Positions 8,976-17,653 of a stretch of 64,000 nt of DNA are shown here, one piece after another. How positions within the stretch are numbered: the first letter of the stretch is position 1; the number at the start of each line of letters is the position of its first letter. The position numbers were made by a program, and so were the translations under genes. The notes below the pieces were generated by a model. That model was not told the DNA's origin. It saw only the letters and a list, made by a program, of their open reading frames with translations, and made no database searches. This DNA comes from Bacteroidota bacterium (lineage in GTDB: Bacteria > Bacteroidota > Ignavibacteria > Ignavibacteriales > Ignavibacteriaceae), in NCBI GenBank assembly GCA_022573715.1, contig JACZTL010000009.1, positions 29,752 through 93,751 of the forward strand. Reading direction: 5' to 3'.

Positions 8976-11071
8976 TGCATATAACAGAATCTTTATTAGT
9001 TAAGATAGCTCTTGTAACTTTATTCCTACCCTTAATTGGGTTTATAGTAACCCTGCTATTTGGGAAACGTATTAAATGGCTTTATTGGTTTGAAAATTCT
9101 ATTTTAATAATAATATTTTTTCTCTCCGCTGTTTTAACCTATCTTAAATTGACAAATTTTACCGATCAAACAATAATTTCAGAATTTCAGTGGATTAACT
9201 TGGGCAATGTTCCCTTTCTTAAAACATTTACAATTGAATTGGGAATAATGTTAGATAATGTAACTGTAATAATGGTACTTGCAGTAACTATTGTAAGTAT
9301 GGTTGTTCATATTTTTTCCGTAGGATACATGAAAGGTGATAAAAGATATAACAGGTACTTTTCTTATTTAGGCTTATTTACTTTTTCAATGCTTGGTATT
9401 GTCCTTACGCATAACCTGCTGATGATGTATATCTTTTGGGAGTTAGTCGGTATTTCATCTTATTTATTAATCGGTTTCTGGTATGAGAAAAAAACAGTAT
9501 CCGACGCAGCAAAAAAAGCATTCTTAGTAAATAGAATTGGTGACATCGGGATGTTCTTGGGCATTCTTATATTAGTAACAACATTTAACACATTTTCATT
9601 CGATAAAATATTTTACCAAATTTCACTCGGTAATTTACCATTTGGTACGGAATTCGGATTGACTTTAGTAGGTGTTTTACTTTTCTGCGGGGCAATAGGA
9701 AAATCAGCACAATTTCCATTACACGTTTGGCTGCCAGATGCTATGGAAGGTCCAACGCCTGTCAGCGCTTTGATTCACGCAGCTACAATGGTTGCTGCCG
9801 GTGTTTATTTTTTAATTAGAATCTTCCCTATTTTATCAGGTGATGCTCTTTTAATAATTGCAACAATTGGTGCTTTATCAGCATTTATTCCTGCTACAAT
9901 TGCAGTCACACAAAATGATATTAAAAAAGTATTGGCATATTCAACAATAAGCCAATTAGGATATATGGTAATGGCTATCGGGGTCGGTGCATACACTTTT
10001 GCATTCTTCCATTTAATTACACACGCTTTTTTTAAAGCATGTTTATTCTTGGGTTCCGGTTCTGTTATTAACGCTATGCATCACGAACAGGATATGAGAA
10101 ATATGGGTGGCTTGAGAAAGAAGATGCCTATAACTTATGTAACTTTTTTAATTGCTTCTTTGGCACTATCAGGAATTCCCTTAACCTCCGGCTTCCTAAG
10201 TAAAGACGGAATTCTAGTTGGTACATTTGCATTTGGTTCTTTAACAGGTAACTGGTGGTTTGCTGCAACAGGATTTTTAGTAGCATTCTTAACCGCTTTT
10301 TATATGTTCAGAGCAATTATTCTTACATTCCACGGTAAACCAAGGGATAAAAAGAAATATGATAAAGTAAAAGAATCTTCATTTGTTATGGCAATGCCTT
10401 TAGTTGTATTATCAATTTTATCTTTATCCTTTTGGTATTCATTAAATCCATTTAATCCTGAAGAAAGTAAATTACTTTCTAGCTGGATAAAACCACCCGA
10501 AATTTCCGTTCCGCAAAATGCTAGATATGAATTTATGAAAACGGAAACCGAAAAAGTTAATGAAGTAAACTTAAAAGAAGAAATTATTTATTCATCTGCA
10601 TATACTGAAGCTATTCATCATGCACATTATCCAACATTATTTACATCAGCAACTTTAGCTTTTTTGGGAATTCTATTTGCTTTTATCCTTTACCAATGGA
10701 AATTTATAGATCCTGATAAATTAGCCAATAAATTGAAACCTGTATACCTACTTTCATTTAATAAATGGTATTTTGATGAAATTTATTATGCTACCTTAGT
10801 TGCGGGTACAATAGGTTTAAGTAGAGTAATAAATTTCTTTGATAATAAAATAGTTGACGGCATTGTAAATGGCTCAGCATCTGTCACAAGATATTTATCA
10901 GCATTTACCGGAAAATTTGACAATATAGTTGTAGATGGATTTGTAAATATGACTGCCTATCTAAGCGGTTTATTAGGATTGTTCTTTAGAAGATTTCAAA
11001 CCGGAAAAGTACAATCGTATTTAATGTTTGTAATTTTTTCAATAATAATACTCTTATACATATTTAAGTAA
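8975..11071 (+). CDS. nuoL: NADH-quinone oxidoreductase subunit L
   Basis: The largest antiporter-like subunit (698 residues) at the far end of the membrane arm, with about 16 helices and the long C-terminal lateral helix. Motifs include FWELVGISSYLLIGFW, LVNRIGDIGMFLG, LHVWLPDAMEGPTPVSALIHAATMVAAG with the conserved Lys and His, and VLAYSTISQLGYMV. The stretch 500-560 is a polar loop before the lateral helix. Followed by nuoM after 31 bases. Confidence 0.97.
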   Translation: MHITESLLVKIALVTLFLPLIGFIVTLLFGKRIKWLYWFENSILIIIFFLSAVLTYLKLTNFTDQTIISEFQWINLGNVPFLKTFTIELGIMLDNVTVIMVLAVTIVSMVVHIFSVGYMKGDKRYNRYFSYLGLFTFSMLGIVLTHNLLMMYIFWELVGISSYLLIGFWYEKKTVSDAAKKAFLVNRIGDIGMFLGILILVTTFNTFSFDKIFYQISLGNLPFGTEFGLTLVGVLLFCGAIGKSAQFPLHVWLPDAMEGPTPVSALIHAATMVAAGVYFLIRIFPILSGDALLIIATIGALSAFIPATIAVTQNDIKKVLAYSTISQLGYMVMAIGVGAYTFAFFHLITHAFFKACLFLGSGSVINAMHHEQDMRNMGGLRKKMPITYVTFLIASLALSGIPLTSGFLSKDGILVGTFAFGSLTGNWWFAATGFLVAFLTAFYMFRAIILTFHGKPRDKKKYDKVKESSFVMAMPLVVLSILSLSFWYSLNPFNPEESKLLSSWIKPPEISVPQNARYEFMKTETEKVNEVNLKEEIIYSSAYTEAIHHAHYPTLFTSATLAFLGILFAFILYQWKFIDPDKLANKLKPVYLLSFNKWYFDEIYYATLVAGTIGLSRVINFFDNKIVDGIVNGSASVTRYLSAFTGKFDNIVVDGFVNMTAYLSGLLGLFFRRFQTGKVQSYLMFVIFSIIILLYIFK

Positions 11072-11102
11072 ATAAAAATTTATAAAAATAGAATTATAAA
11101 TT

Positions 11103-12707
11103 ATGGAAAACTTCCCAATACTATCATTATTAATATTCCTTCCGATTATAGGAATGGTTTTAATTCTTGCTCTGCCGAAAGACAAAGACAAAACAATTAA
11201 ATGGCTGACTTTAGTTATTACAGGAATTCAGGTGATTCTGGCAGTAATTATTCTTTTCTTTTTTAATTTTTCACTTGGCGGTATAAACGACCCTTCTTCT
11301 TTCCAATTTGTTGAGAAATTAAGATGGATTGAAATATCAGGACTTGCTTGGGTTGGGAAAATAAAAATTGATTACTTTTTAGGCATTGACGGTATAAGTG
11401 TTGTTTTAATATTACTAACAACTATAGTAACATTTATAGCAACTTTAGCATCGTGGAATATTTCAAAATCTCTTAAAGGTTATTTTGCACTTTTCTTATT
11501 ATTAGATACCGCAATGCTTGGTGTTTTTGTTTCTTTAGACTTTTTCCTTTTCTATGTATTCTGGGAATTAATGCTTTTACCAATGTACTTTTTAATTGGT
11601 GTTTGGGGTGGTCCAAGAAGAGAATATGCTGCAATAAAATTTTTCTTATATACTTTACTTGGCAGTATTTTCATTTTATTGGTAATGATTGGTTTATACT
11701 TTAGCGCTACTGAAACACTTGTTGATGGTTCTAAAGTATTTACATTTAATTTATTAGCATTAATGGATCCCGCTAATTATAACGTAACAGGTATTCTTTC
11801 TCCTCTTAATCCAAATAACTTAAGATTTATAGCATATATTGCTTTGTTTATTGGTTTTGCTATAAAAATACCAATGTTTCCATTCCACACTTGGCTGCCC
11901 GATGCACACGTGGAAGCACCAACAGCAATAAGTGTAATTCTTGCCGGTATTCTTTTGAAGATGGGAACGTATGGAATCCTTAGAATAAGTTTTCCGATAT
12001 TTCCTGAGATAACACAACAACTTGCATGGTACATTGGTCTGTTTGGATTGATAAACATTATTTACGGAGCTTTGGCGGCAATGGCACAAAAAGATTTCAA
12101 AAGACTAATTGCCTATTCTTCTGTTTCTCATATGGGCTACGTATTGTTGGGTATGGCTTCTCTTTCAACTGCGGGAATAACAGGAGCTGTTCTGCAAATG
12201 TTTAATCACGGTATAATTACAGCAATGCTATTTATAATTGTTGGTATAATTTACGACAGAACACATACAAGAGAAATTAATGCATTTGGCGGTCTGGCAA
12301 ATCAAATGCCTGTTTACACCGGATTTGTAATGGTTGCATTTTTTGCTGCAATAGGTTTACCGGGATTAAGCGGATTTATTTCAGAAGTATTGGTTTTTGT
12401 TGGTGCATTTGGTAATGAACTAATTAGAGTACTTACAATTATAGCAACACTCGGTATTTTATTGGGTGCCGGTTATATGTTATGGGCTTTCCAAAGAATA
12501 TATCTCGGTACTTTAAAAGATAAATGGAAAGAACTAACGGATTTAACTTTCATAGAATATTGTATGCTGGTTCCTTTAACAATTATAATTATTGTACTCG
12601 GTGTTTATCCGTCTGTTATTTTACAATTTATGAGTGCATCTGTGAATGCAATAGTTAAATTTATGGCAAATGCGAACATTATACATAGCTCTATTAGTAC
12701 ATTTTAA
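11103..12707 (+). CDS. nuoM: NADH-quinone oxidoreductase subunit M
   Basis: Second antiporter-like subunit, 534 residues and about 14 helices. It shows FYVFWELMLLPMYFLIGVWGG with the conserved Glu, FPFHTWLPDAHVEAPTAISV, KRLIAYSSVSHMGYVLLG and the discontinuous-helix residues expected for proton translocation. The start ATG at 11103 is well placed after nuoL. Confidence 0.97.
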   Translation: MENFPILSLLIFLPIIGMVLILALPKDKDKTIKWLTLVITGIQVILAVIILFFFNFSLGGINDPSSFQFVEKLRWIEISGLAWVGKIKIDYFLGIDGISVVLILLTTIVTFIATLASWNISKSLKGYFALFLLLDTAMLGVFVSLDFFLFYVFWELMLLPMYFLIGVWGGPRREYAAIKFFLYTLLGSIFILLVMIGLYFSATETLVDGSKVFTFNLLALMDPANYNVTGILSPLNPNNLRFIAYIALFIGFAIKIPMFPFHTWLPDAHVEAPTAISVILAGILLKMGTYGILRISFPIFPEITQQLAWYIGLFGLINIIYGALAAMAQKDFKRLIAYSSVSHMGYVLLGMASLSTAGITGAVLQMFNHGIITAMLFIIVGIIYDRTHTREINAFGGLANQMPVYTGFVMVAFFAAIGLPGLSGFISEVLVFVGAFGNELIRVLTIIATLGILLGAGYMLWAFQRIYLGTLKDKWKELTDLTFIEYCMLVPLTIIIIVLGVYPSVILQFMSASVNAIVKFMANANIIHSSISTF

Positions 12708-12741
12708 TAAATAAGAAATAACAAATACAGAGAATTTAATT

Positions 12742-14241
12742 TTGAATCAAATAGTAGATAGTCTTCAATATATAAAACCTGAAATTTCAGCTGCTATTTT
12801 CTTAGTGGTAATCGTTATTGTTGATTTGGTAATGGGTAAAAATAAAAAGTATTTATCCCCTATTATGATAATAGGTTTATTAGTAACCGGTTTTTTTATT
12901 ATTGACCAGTTTAAATTTAGTTCATTTGCATTTATGTCCGAAAATAATAAATATGGATTACTTTCTATTGATTCATTCGGCTCTTTTTTTAAACTGTTAA
13001 TCGTCTTTTCTTCAATAATAATTGTTTTCTTTACTATTTCATCCGATGAAATTAAAAAAGCTAAAGAAAGACTCGGTGAATATTATACTCTTATCTGGGG
13101 AATGATTCTCGGTATGTTTTTTATGATAATTGCAGCTGATCTTATCGTTATTTATTTAGCAATAGAACTACTTTCTCTTTCTTCTTATGTGTTAGCAGGA
13201 ATTACTAAAGATACTTTACGTAACAGCGAAGCATCATTAAAATATGTTATTTATGGCGGAGTTTCTTCGGGCATTATGTTGTTTGGAATTTCGATACTCT
13301 ATGGAATTACAGGTACCACAAATATTTATGAAATTAATGGCTTACTTCAGTCGCAGCAAATTCAAGGTCTCATTGTTACATTGTCTGCAATATTAATATT
13401 TGCCGGCATTGGATTTAAAATATCTGTTGCACCATTCCATTTTTGGACTCCCGACGTATACGAAGGTGCACCCATAACAATTACAGCTTACTTATCGGTT
13501 GCAAGTAAAGCAGCCGGTTTTGCTTTGCTTTTCAGATTTACAAAAATTACTTTCATTGATTCAATAAATGCTGATGGCTCTTGGAATATAATTTCCTTAA
13601 TTGATTGGAGATCATTCCTTATTATTATTTCTATTCTGACAATGACATTAGGAAACTTTGCTGCACTTTGGCAAAACAATATGAAAAGATTGTTAGCCTA
13701 TTCAAGTATTGCACACGCAGGATATCTTTTGCTTGGTCTTATTGCTTTTTCAAATGAAGGAATGATGGCGGTAATGATCTATTTTGTTATTTATGCAATA
13801 ATGAATCTCGGCGCATTTTTTGTTGTTATGCTTATTGCTAATAAGATTGGCAGTGAAGAGCTTGATGATTATAAAGGACTCGGAAAAACAGCACCCGTTC
13901 TAACCGTATCGCTCGGTATATTTATGATTTCATTAATCGGATTACCTCCAACTGCAGGATTTATAGGAAAACTGTATTTATTCTTAGCGCTTATTAATTC
14001 TAATATGATTTTAATCGCGTTTATTGCGCTTCTTAACACGGTAGTTTCTGTTTATTATTATGTTAGGGTATTAAAATATCTATTCATAGACAGCTCTGAA
14101 AAAGAAATAGCTCCTTTTGGTGTAACAATTCCAAATTTAATATTACTCCTCATTTTGGTAATTCCTACATTAATCCTCGGTGTTTATTTTACACCTTTAG
14201 TGGAATTTGCAAAATATTCTATTACACTCCTCGGATTTTAA
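12742..14241 (+). CDS. nuoN: NADH-quinone oxidoreductase subunit N
   Basis: Third antiporter-like subunit, 499 residues with about 14 helices. YLAIELLSLSSYVLAGI, FHFWTPDVYEGAPITITAYLS and KRLLAYSSIAHAGYLLLG identify NuoN. The frame opens with TTG at 12742-12744, preceded by AGAGAA. No ATG fits the conserved N-terminus, so a TTG start is the best choice. Last gene of the nuo operon; nuoEFG do not follow. Confidence 0.94.
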   Translation: MNQIVDSLQYIKPEISAAIFLVVIVIVDLVMGKNKKYLSPIMIIGLLVTGFFIIDQFKFSSFAFMSENNKYGLLSIDSFGSFFKLLIVFSSIIIVFFTISSDEIKKAKERLGEYYTLIWGMILGMFFMIIAADLIVIYLAIELLSLSSYVLAGITKDTLRNSEASLKYVIYGGVSSGIMLFGISILYGITGTTNIYEINGLLQSQQIQGLIVTLSAILIFAGIGFKISVAPFHFWTPDVYEGAPITITAYLSVASKAAGFALLFRFTKITFIDSINADGSWNIISLIDWRSFLIIISILTMTLGNFAALWQNNMKRLLAYSSIAHAGYLLLGLIAFSNEGMMAVMIYFVIYAIMNLGAFFVVMLIANKIGSEELDDYKGLGKTAPVLTVSLGIFMISLIGLPPTAGFIGKLYLFLALINSNMILIAFIALLNTVVSVYYYVRVLKYLFIDSSEKEIAPFGVTIPNLILLLILVIPTLILGVYFTPLVEFAKYSITLLGF

Positions 14242-14308
14242 TTTAAGAATTTTTCTGATTTATTTAATATTATTTATCTTTAAGTAATATCTTAAATTTT
14301 TATTATTT

Positions 14309-15784
14309 ATGGAAACTTCCTTTTATTACTGGCTTGCCTTCATAACGTATTCTATAATTGTTATTGGAATAGGATTTTACATTTGGGCAAAAAGAAGAAA
14401 AGAAAATATACAAGAAGAAACTGAATCCTTTTGGTCAGCAGGCAAAAGCCTCTCCGGTTGGTCAAGCGGTCTTTCCATATCTGCAAGTATGATGTCAATT
14501 AGCTGGTCGTGTGTTTATGGAGTTCAACTTTTTTATTGGTACGGAATTGGAGCAGCCTGGCTTTTGATTATACCATGGTTGATAACTATGGGAGGGTTCT
14601 TTTTACTCACCCCACTTTTTAGAAAACTCAAGGCATTTTCACAACCTGAATTATTGGCAAAGAAATTTGGAACAAAAATAAGAAGCTTAATTTCCATTCC
14701 CTTAATATTTGTTTTTATAGTTTGGGGTGGAGCTGAAATATATGCAGCCGGAATTACGATTGCACCGTTTCTAAATATCTCAGTTCAGTTAACAATGTTT
14801 TTACTATCTCTCGTTATTGCTATTTATACTTACACAGGTGGTTTTCAGGCTGTTGTTTCTACGGATAAGATACAATTTGTTTTGGTTGCATTATTTATTA
14901 CTATACTGGCTGCGGTCGGTTATTCAGCAGTTTCTTCTTCAAATAATTCTTTTAATTTAATTGAAATTTCTTTATCTGCTCCCAAATTAGAAAATAATTT
15001 TAGTACTTTTTTAGCTCCGGGAATGGCTATTATTGTCCTTACTTTTATAGCATACTTACCAGGATGGCTTGTTGAAACAGATATATGGATAAGACTTCAG
15101 GCAAGCAAAAGCAACAAAGAAGCAAGAAAAGGAATTATCATTGCTTCTGTAAATTCATTTATTTTCGTTGGTATTTTCCCAATGATAATCGGTTTAACTG
15201 CTTTAATTCTTTACCCTGCAGTAGACGGTGAAATACCTGCAAAATTGCAGGACGGTGCTTTAATTTTCCAAAATCTAATGGCTGACTTCTCTCCCGTATG
15301 GTTAAATGTTCTGCTTGGCGTAGGACTTATAGCCGCCGCTATGTCAACTGTTGATACTTGCGGGAATGTTGTTGCTCTTTCTCTTTCATACGATATTGTA
15401 GAACCAATGTTAAAAAATAGAATAACTCCAAAAAATAAAAAACAGATGGCTAGTTGGATTTCAGTATTTGCTATATTTTTGGCTTTTATTTTTGCATTGT
15501 TCACAGAATCGCTTTGGGACATTTTTTATCTCTCTTCAGCTATTTTAACAACAACTATTTTTATTCCTGTAATTTCTGTTTTTCTTCCTAATACAAAAAA
15601 ACGAGAAGTTATTTTTAGTGTAATATTTGGTTTTATAGGTACTCTAATCTTTTATTTTTTAGAATCAAGAGGGTTGCTTGCTTCAATTGAGCCTGAGTTT
15701 ATTGCATCGACACAACTTGGTTATATTTTATACGGATTTATAATGAGTGTTCTAGGCTTTGTGATAGGTAAGTTTATCCGATAA
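14309..15784 (+). CDS. Sodium:solute symporter (SSS family)
   Basis: Membrane transporter of 491 residues with about 13 helices that couples solute uptake to Na+. The N-terminal part has ESFWSAGKSLSGWSSGLSIS, where the SSS family normally has FLAGRSLGWW. It continues with SASMMSISW in helix 1 and TYTGGFQAVVSTDKIQ near 170-185, which is the SSS signature region. The substrate (sugar, proline, other) cannot be told from sequence. It lies 67 bases after nuoN and may be read through from it, although it is not a complex I component. Confidence 0.88.
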   Translation: METSFYYWLAFITYSIIVIGIGFYIWAKRRKENIQEETESFWSAGKSLSGWSSGLSISASMMSISWSCVYGVQLFYWYGIGAAWLLIIPWLITMGGFFLLTPLFRKLKAFSQPELLAKKFGTKIRSLISIPLIFVFIVWGGAEIYAAGITIAPFLNISVQLTMFLLSLVIAIYTYTGGFQAVVSTDKIQFVLVALFITILAAVGYSAVSSSNNSFNLIEISLSAPKLENNFSTFLAPGMAIIVLTFIAYLPGWLVETDIWIRLQASKSNKEARKGIIIASVNSFIFVGIFPMIIGLTALILYPAVDGEIPAKLQDGALIFQNLMADFSPVWLNVLLGVGLIAAAMSTVDTCGNVVALSLSYDIVEPMLKNRITPKNKKQMASWISVFAIFLAFIFALFTESLWDIFYLSSAILTTTIFIPVISVFLPNTKKREVIFSVIFGFIGTLIFYFLESRGLLASIEPEFIASTQLGYILYGFIMSVLGFVIGKFIR

Positions 15785-16142
15785 ATTATTAAGTATGTTA
15801 CGCATTATTCCACGCTAGTCTAGGCGACGGAGTCGACTGAATTTATAGCCACGACCTTTAGTTCGTGGATTAGATATAGAAACCGGACACGGGCTTTAGC
15901 CCAAAATCTTTTTTTTATATGGCTAAAGCCGATAGTTATGGATATCATTTGACCACAACCTAAAGGACGTGGCTATTTCCGTCAGTTGACGGATTAGCTA
16001 ACGGATAGTATTTTACGTAAGGTGAATTATTAATTAACTAAAATGAAGATAGTTTATTGTGTCTTAACTCATTGAATTTTAGACTAAAAGTTTATAATTT
16101 TGTTTGTCCTTTTAGCCTAATTATTGAATAACAAATATTAAT
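15785..16142. other. Intergenic region with composite palindromes
   Basis: A stretch of 358 bases without a gene. It is filled from 15846 to about 16006 by nested inverted repeats, annotated separately; the remainder is AT-rich. No promoter or RNA gene is recognisable before the small gene at 16143. Confidence 0.6.
15846..15975. repeat. Nested inverted-repeat element
   Basis: Outer arms of 23 nt (15846-15868 and 15953-15975) are inverted copies with about four mismatches. Each arm is itself hairpin-like: the left one pairs CCACGA with TCGTGG, the right one CCAC with GTGG. Inside lie GGGCT-TT-AGCCC (15891-15902) and GGCT-AA-AGCC (15921-15930), which are also inverted relatives of one another. 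A further perfect hairpin TCCGTCA-GT-TGACGGA lies just beyond, at 15978-15993. The arrangement resembles paired REP units (BIME). Confidence 0.8.
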
Positions 16143-16445
16143 ATGAAAAAGACAAAAGAAGCTTTAAAATACTTTAAAAATAATTACAAAGGATTGCTTG
16201 AGTTTTTAAAAGCAAAATATCCATTATTCCATAATTCTAATTTCTTTTTTAGAGATTTCCAATTTGGAATACAAAAATATCTTGAGAAAAAAGAAATTTA
16301 TATCTCTTCATACGATGCCTCAACTATTGCAAAAGAATTAGGACAATTTTTAGAAGAAGAAAAAATATTTCAAAAAATTAATGATAGAACTTGGAGAGTT
16401 AATGATCATTCTTTTCAGACTCAAACACCTGGCGATCCATTTTAA
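16143..16445 (+). CDS. Small hypothetical protein
   Basis: A 100-residue basic, aromatic-rich soluble protein that I do not recognise. It has no cysteines, signal peptide or membrane helix. The pattern suggests helices at 3-24, 38-50 and 60-75, then a short beta-like tail ending QTQTPGDPF. It starts at ATG 16143 and is 38 bases upstream of the iscA-like gene on the same strand. A winged-helix-like fold is possible from the helix-helix-strand layout, but that is a guess. Confidence 0.7.
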   Translation: MKKTKEALKYFKNNYKGLLEFLKAKYPLFHNSNFFFRDFQFGIQKYLEKKEIYISSYDASTIAKELGQFLEEEKIFQKINDRTWRVNDHSFQTQTPGDPF

Positions 16446-16483
16446 TTTATAATATGCAGAGTATATAACAACACAAAGGAAAT

Positions 16484-16837
16484 ATGATGACTGAAACAAA
16501 ATTAGAAAGCCAAATACAAATAACTGAGAAAGCTGCTAACGAAGTAAAAAAAATTATGTCAGAAAATAGCGTACCTGATGATTACGGCATGCGTGTTGGA
16601 GTAAAAGGCGGCGGATGTTCGGGCTTAACTTATTCACTTGGTTTTAACGAAAAAGCTAATGAAGGAGACTCAACTTTTGATTTAAAAGGAGTGAAATTAT
16701 TTGTAGACGGAAAAAGTTTATTCTACCTAGCAGGAACCACCTTGGATTTTACTGACGGTCTTAAAGGTAAAGGTTTTGTGTTTGATAATCCAAACGCTAC
16801 AAAAACCTGTGGTTGTGGTGAATCATTCGGAGTTTAA
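16484..16837 (+). CDS. Iron-sulfur cluster assembly/insertion protein, IscA/ErpA family
   Basis: A-type carrier that binds and delivers Fe-S clusters. The 117 residues include VGVKGGGCSGLTYSL (Cys near 46) and the C-terminal CGCGESFGV, which together give the three invariant cysteines. There are two adjacent ATGs (16484 and 16487) after AAGGAA; either may be used. Whether it corresponds to ErpA, IscA or SufA cannot be fixed from sequence alone. Complex I, LipA and KorAB in this window are all Fe-S proteins that would need such a carrier. Confidence 0.92.
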   Translation: MMTETKLESQIQITEKAANEVKKIMSENSVPDDYGMRVGVKGGGCSGLTYSLGFNEKANEGDSTFDLKGVKLFVDGKSLFYLAGTTLDFTDGLKGKGFVFDNPNATKTCGCGESFGV

Positions 16838-16928
16838 GCCATAATTCATAATGCTCTACCATAATTTTCAGTTTGTTTAAACCAAAAAGATTTTTAATTA
16901 ATTATATTATTTTATAGGAGATAAAAAC

Positions 16929-17534
16929 ATGTCAAGTTTTTCATTACCAGAGTTAGCGTACTCGTATGATGCGTTAGAGCCTCACATCGATAAAATGACA
17001 ATGGAAATTCATCACACCAAACACCACAACGGATATGTAACAAAACTTAATGCAGCAGTAGACGGAACTGAATTAGAAGGTAAAACATTAGAAGAATTGA
17101 TGGCAGATGTATCGTCACATCCAACTGCAGTTAGAAATAACGGAGGCGGGCACTTTAACCATTCATTATTTTGGTCTATAATGAAAGGTGGAGGCAGCTC
17201 ACCAAGTGGTGAAATAGCTGATGCATTAAATTCTGCTTTTGGTTCTTTTGATTCATTTAAAGATGATTTCAGTAACGCTGCAGCTACACGTTTCGGCTCA
17301 GGCTGGGCTTGGTTAATTGTTTCTGACGGAAGTCTTGCAATTACTTCCACACCAAATCAAGATAATCCTTTGATGGACGTTGTTGAAAAGAAAGGTACAC
17401 CAATTTTAGGATTGGATGTTTGGGAACACGCTTATTACTTAAAGTACCAAAACAGAAGACCGGAATACATTGATAATTGGTTTAATGTTATCAATTGGGA
17501 TGAAGTAGCAAATAGATACGCTACTGCTAAATAA
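16929..17534 (+). CDS. sodA: Superoxide dismutase, Mn-type
   Basis: Converts superoxide to hydrogen peroxide and oxygen in the cytoplasm. The metal ligands are visible as His28 (MEIHHTKHH), His78 ([11 protein letters not shown]), Asp164 and His168 (DVWEHAYY). The GGGH context and Gln145 in STPNQDNP are those of Mn or cambialistic enzymes rather than Fe-SOD. 201 residues, usual length. A good ribosome site (TAGGAGA) precedes the ATG by 7 bases. It converges with pepA across a large hairpin element. Confidence 0.95.
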   Translation: MSSFSLPELAYSYDALEPHIDKMTMEIHHTKHHNGYVTKLNAAVDGTELEGKTLEELMADVSSHPTAVRNNGGGHFNHSLFWSIMKGGGSSPSGEIADALNSAFGSFDSFKDDFSNAAATRFGSGWAWLIVSDGSLAITSTPNQDNPLMDVVEKKGTPILGLDVWEHAYYLKYQNRRPEYIDNWFNVINWDEVANRYATAK

Positions 17535-17542
17535 ATCTCACT

Positions 17543-17637
17543 TTGTAAAGCGATTCGCTGAATCGCATTATGATAATGCGACAATTTTATGAACGAAACA
17601 GCCTGTCTGGCACTAAGACAGGCGTTTCGCTTTACAA
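17543..17637. repeat. Cloverleaf-like nested palindrome between sodA and pepA
   Basis: A 95-base element whose ends form a perfect 10-bp inverted repeat, TTGTAAAGCG at 17543-17552 and CGCTTTACAA at 17628-17637. Inside lie three more perfect hairpins: CGATTC-GCT-GAATCG (17551-17565), CGCATTA-TGA-TAATGCG (17564-17580) and GAAAC-A-GCCTGTC...GACAGGC-GTTTC (17595-17628). Neighbouring stems share one or two bases. In single-stranded form it could fold like a four-way junction. It lies between convergent genes and may also end transcription, although no T-run follows it. Confidence 0.85.
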
Positions 17638-17653
17638 TTTATGATAAATATAT

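Noticed and set aside
15785..17653. Defence or toxin-antitoxin module around the small gene at 16143
   Set aside because: The neighbours are housekeeping genes (IscA-type, superoxide dismutase) and the protein shows no toxin, antitoxin or nuclease motif.
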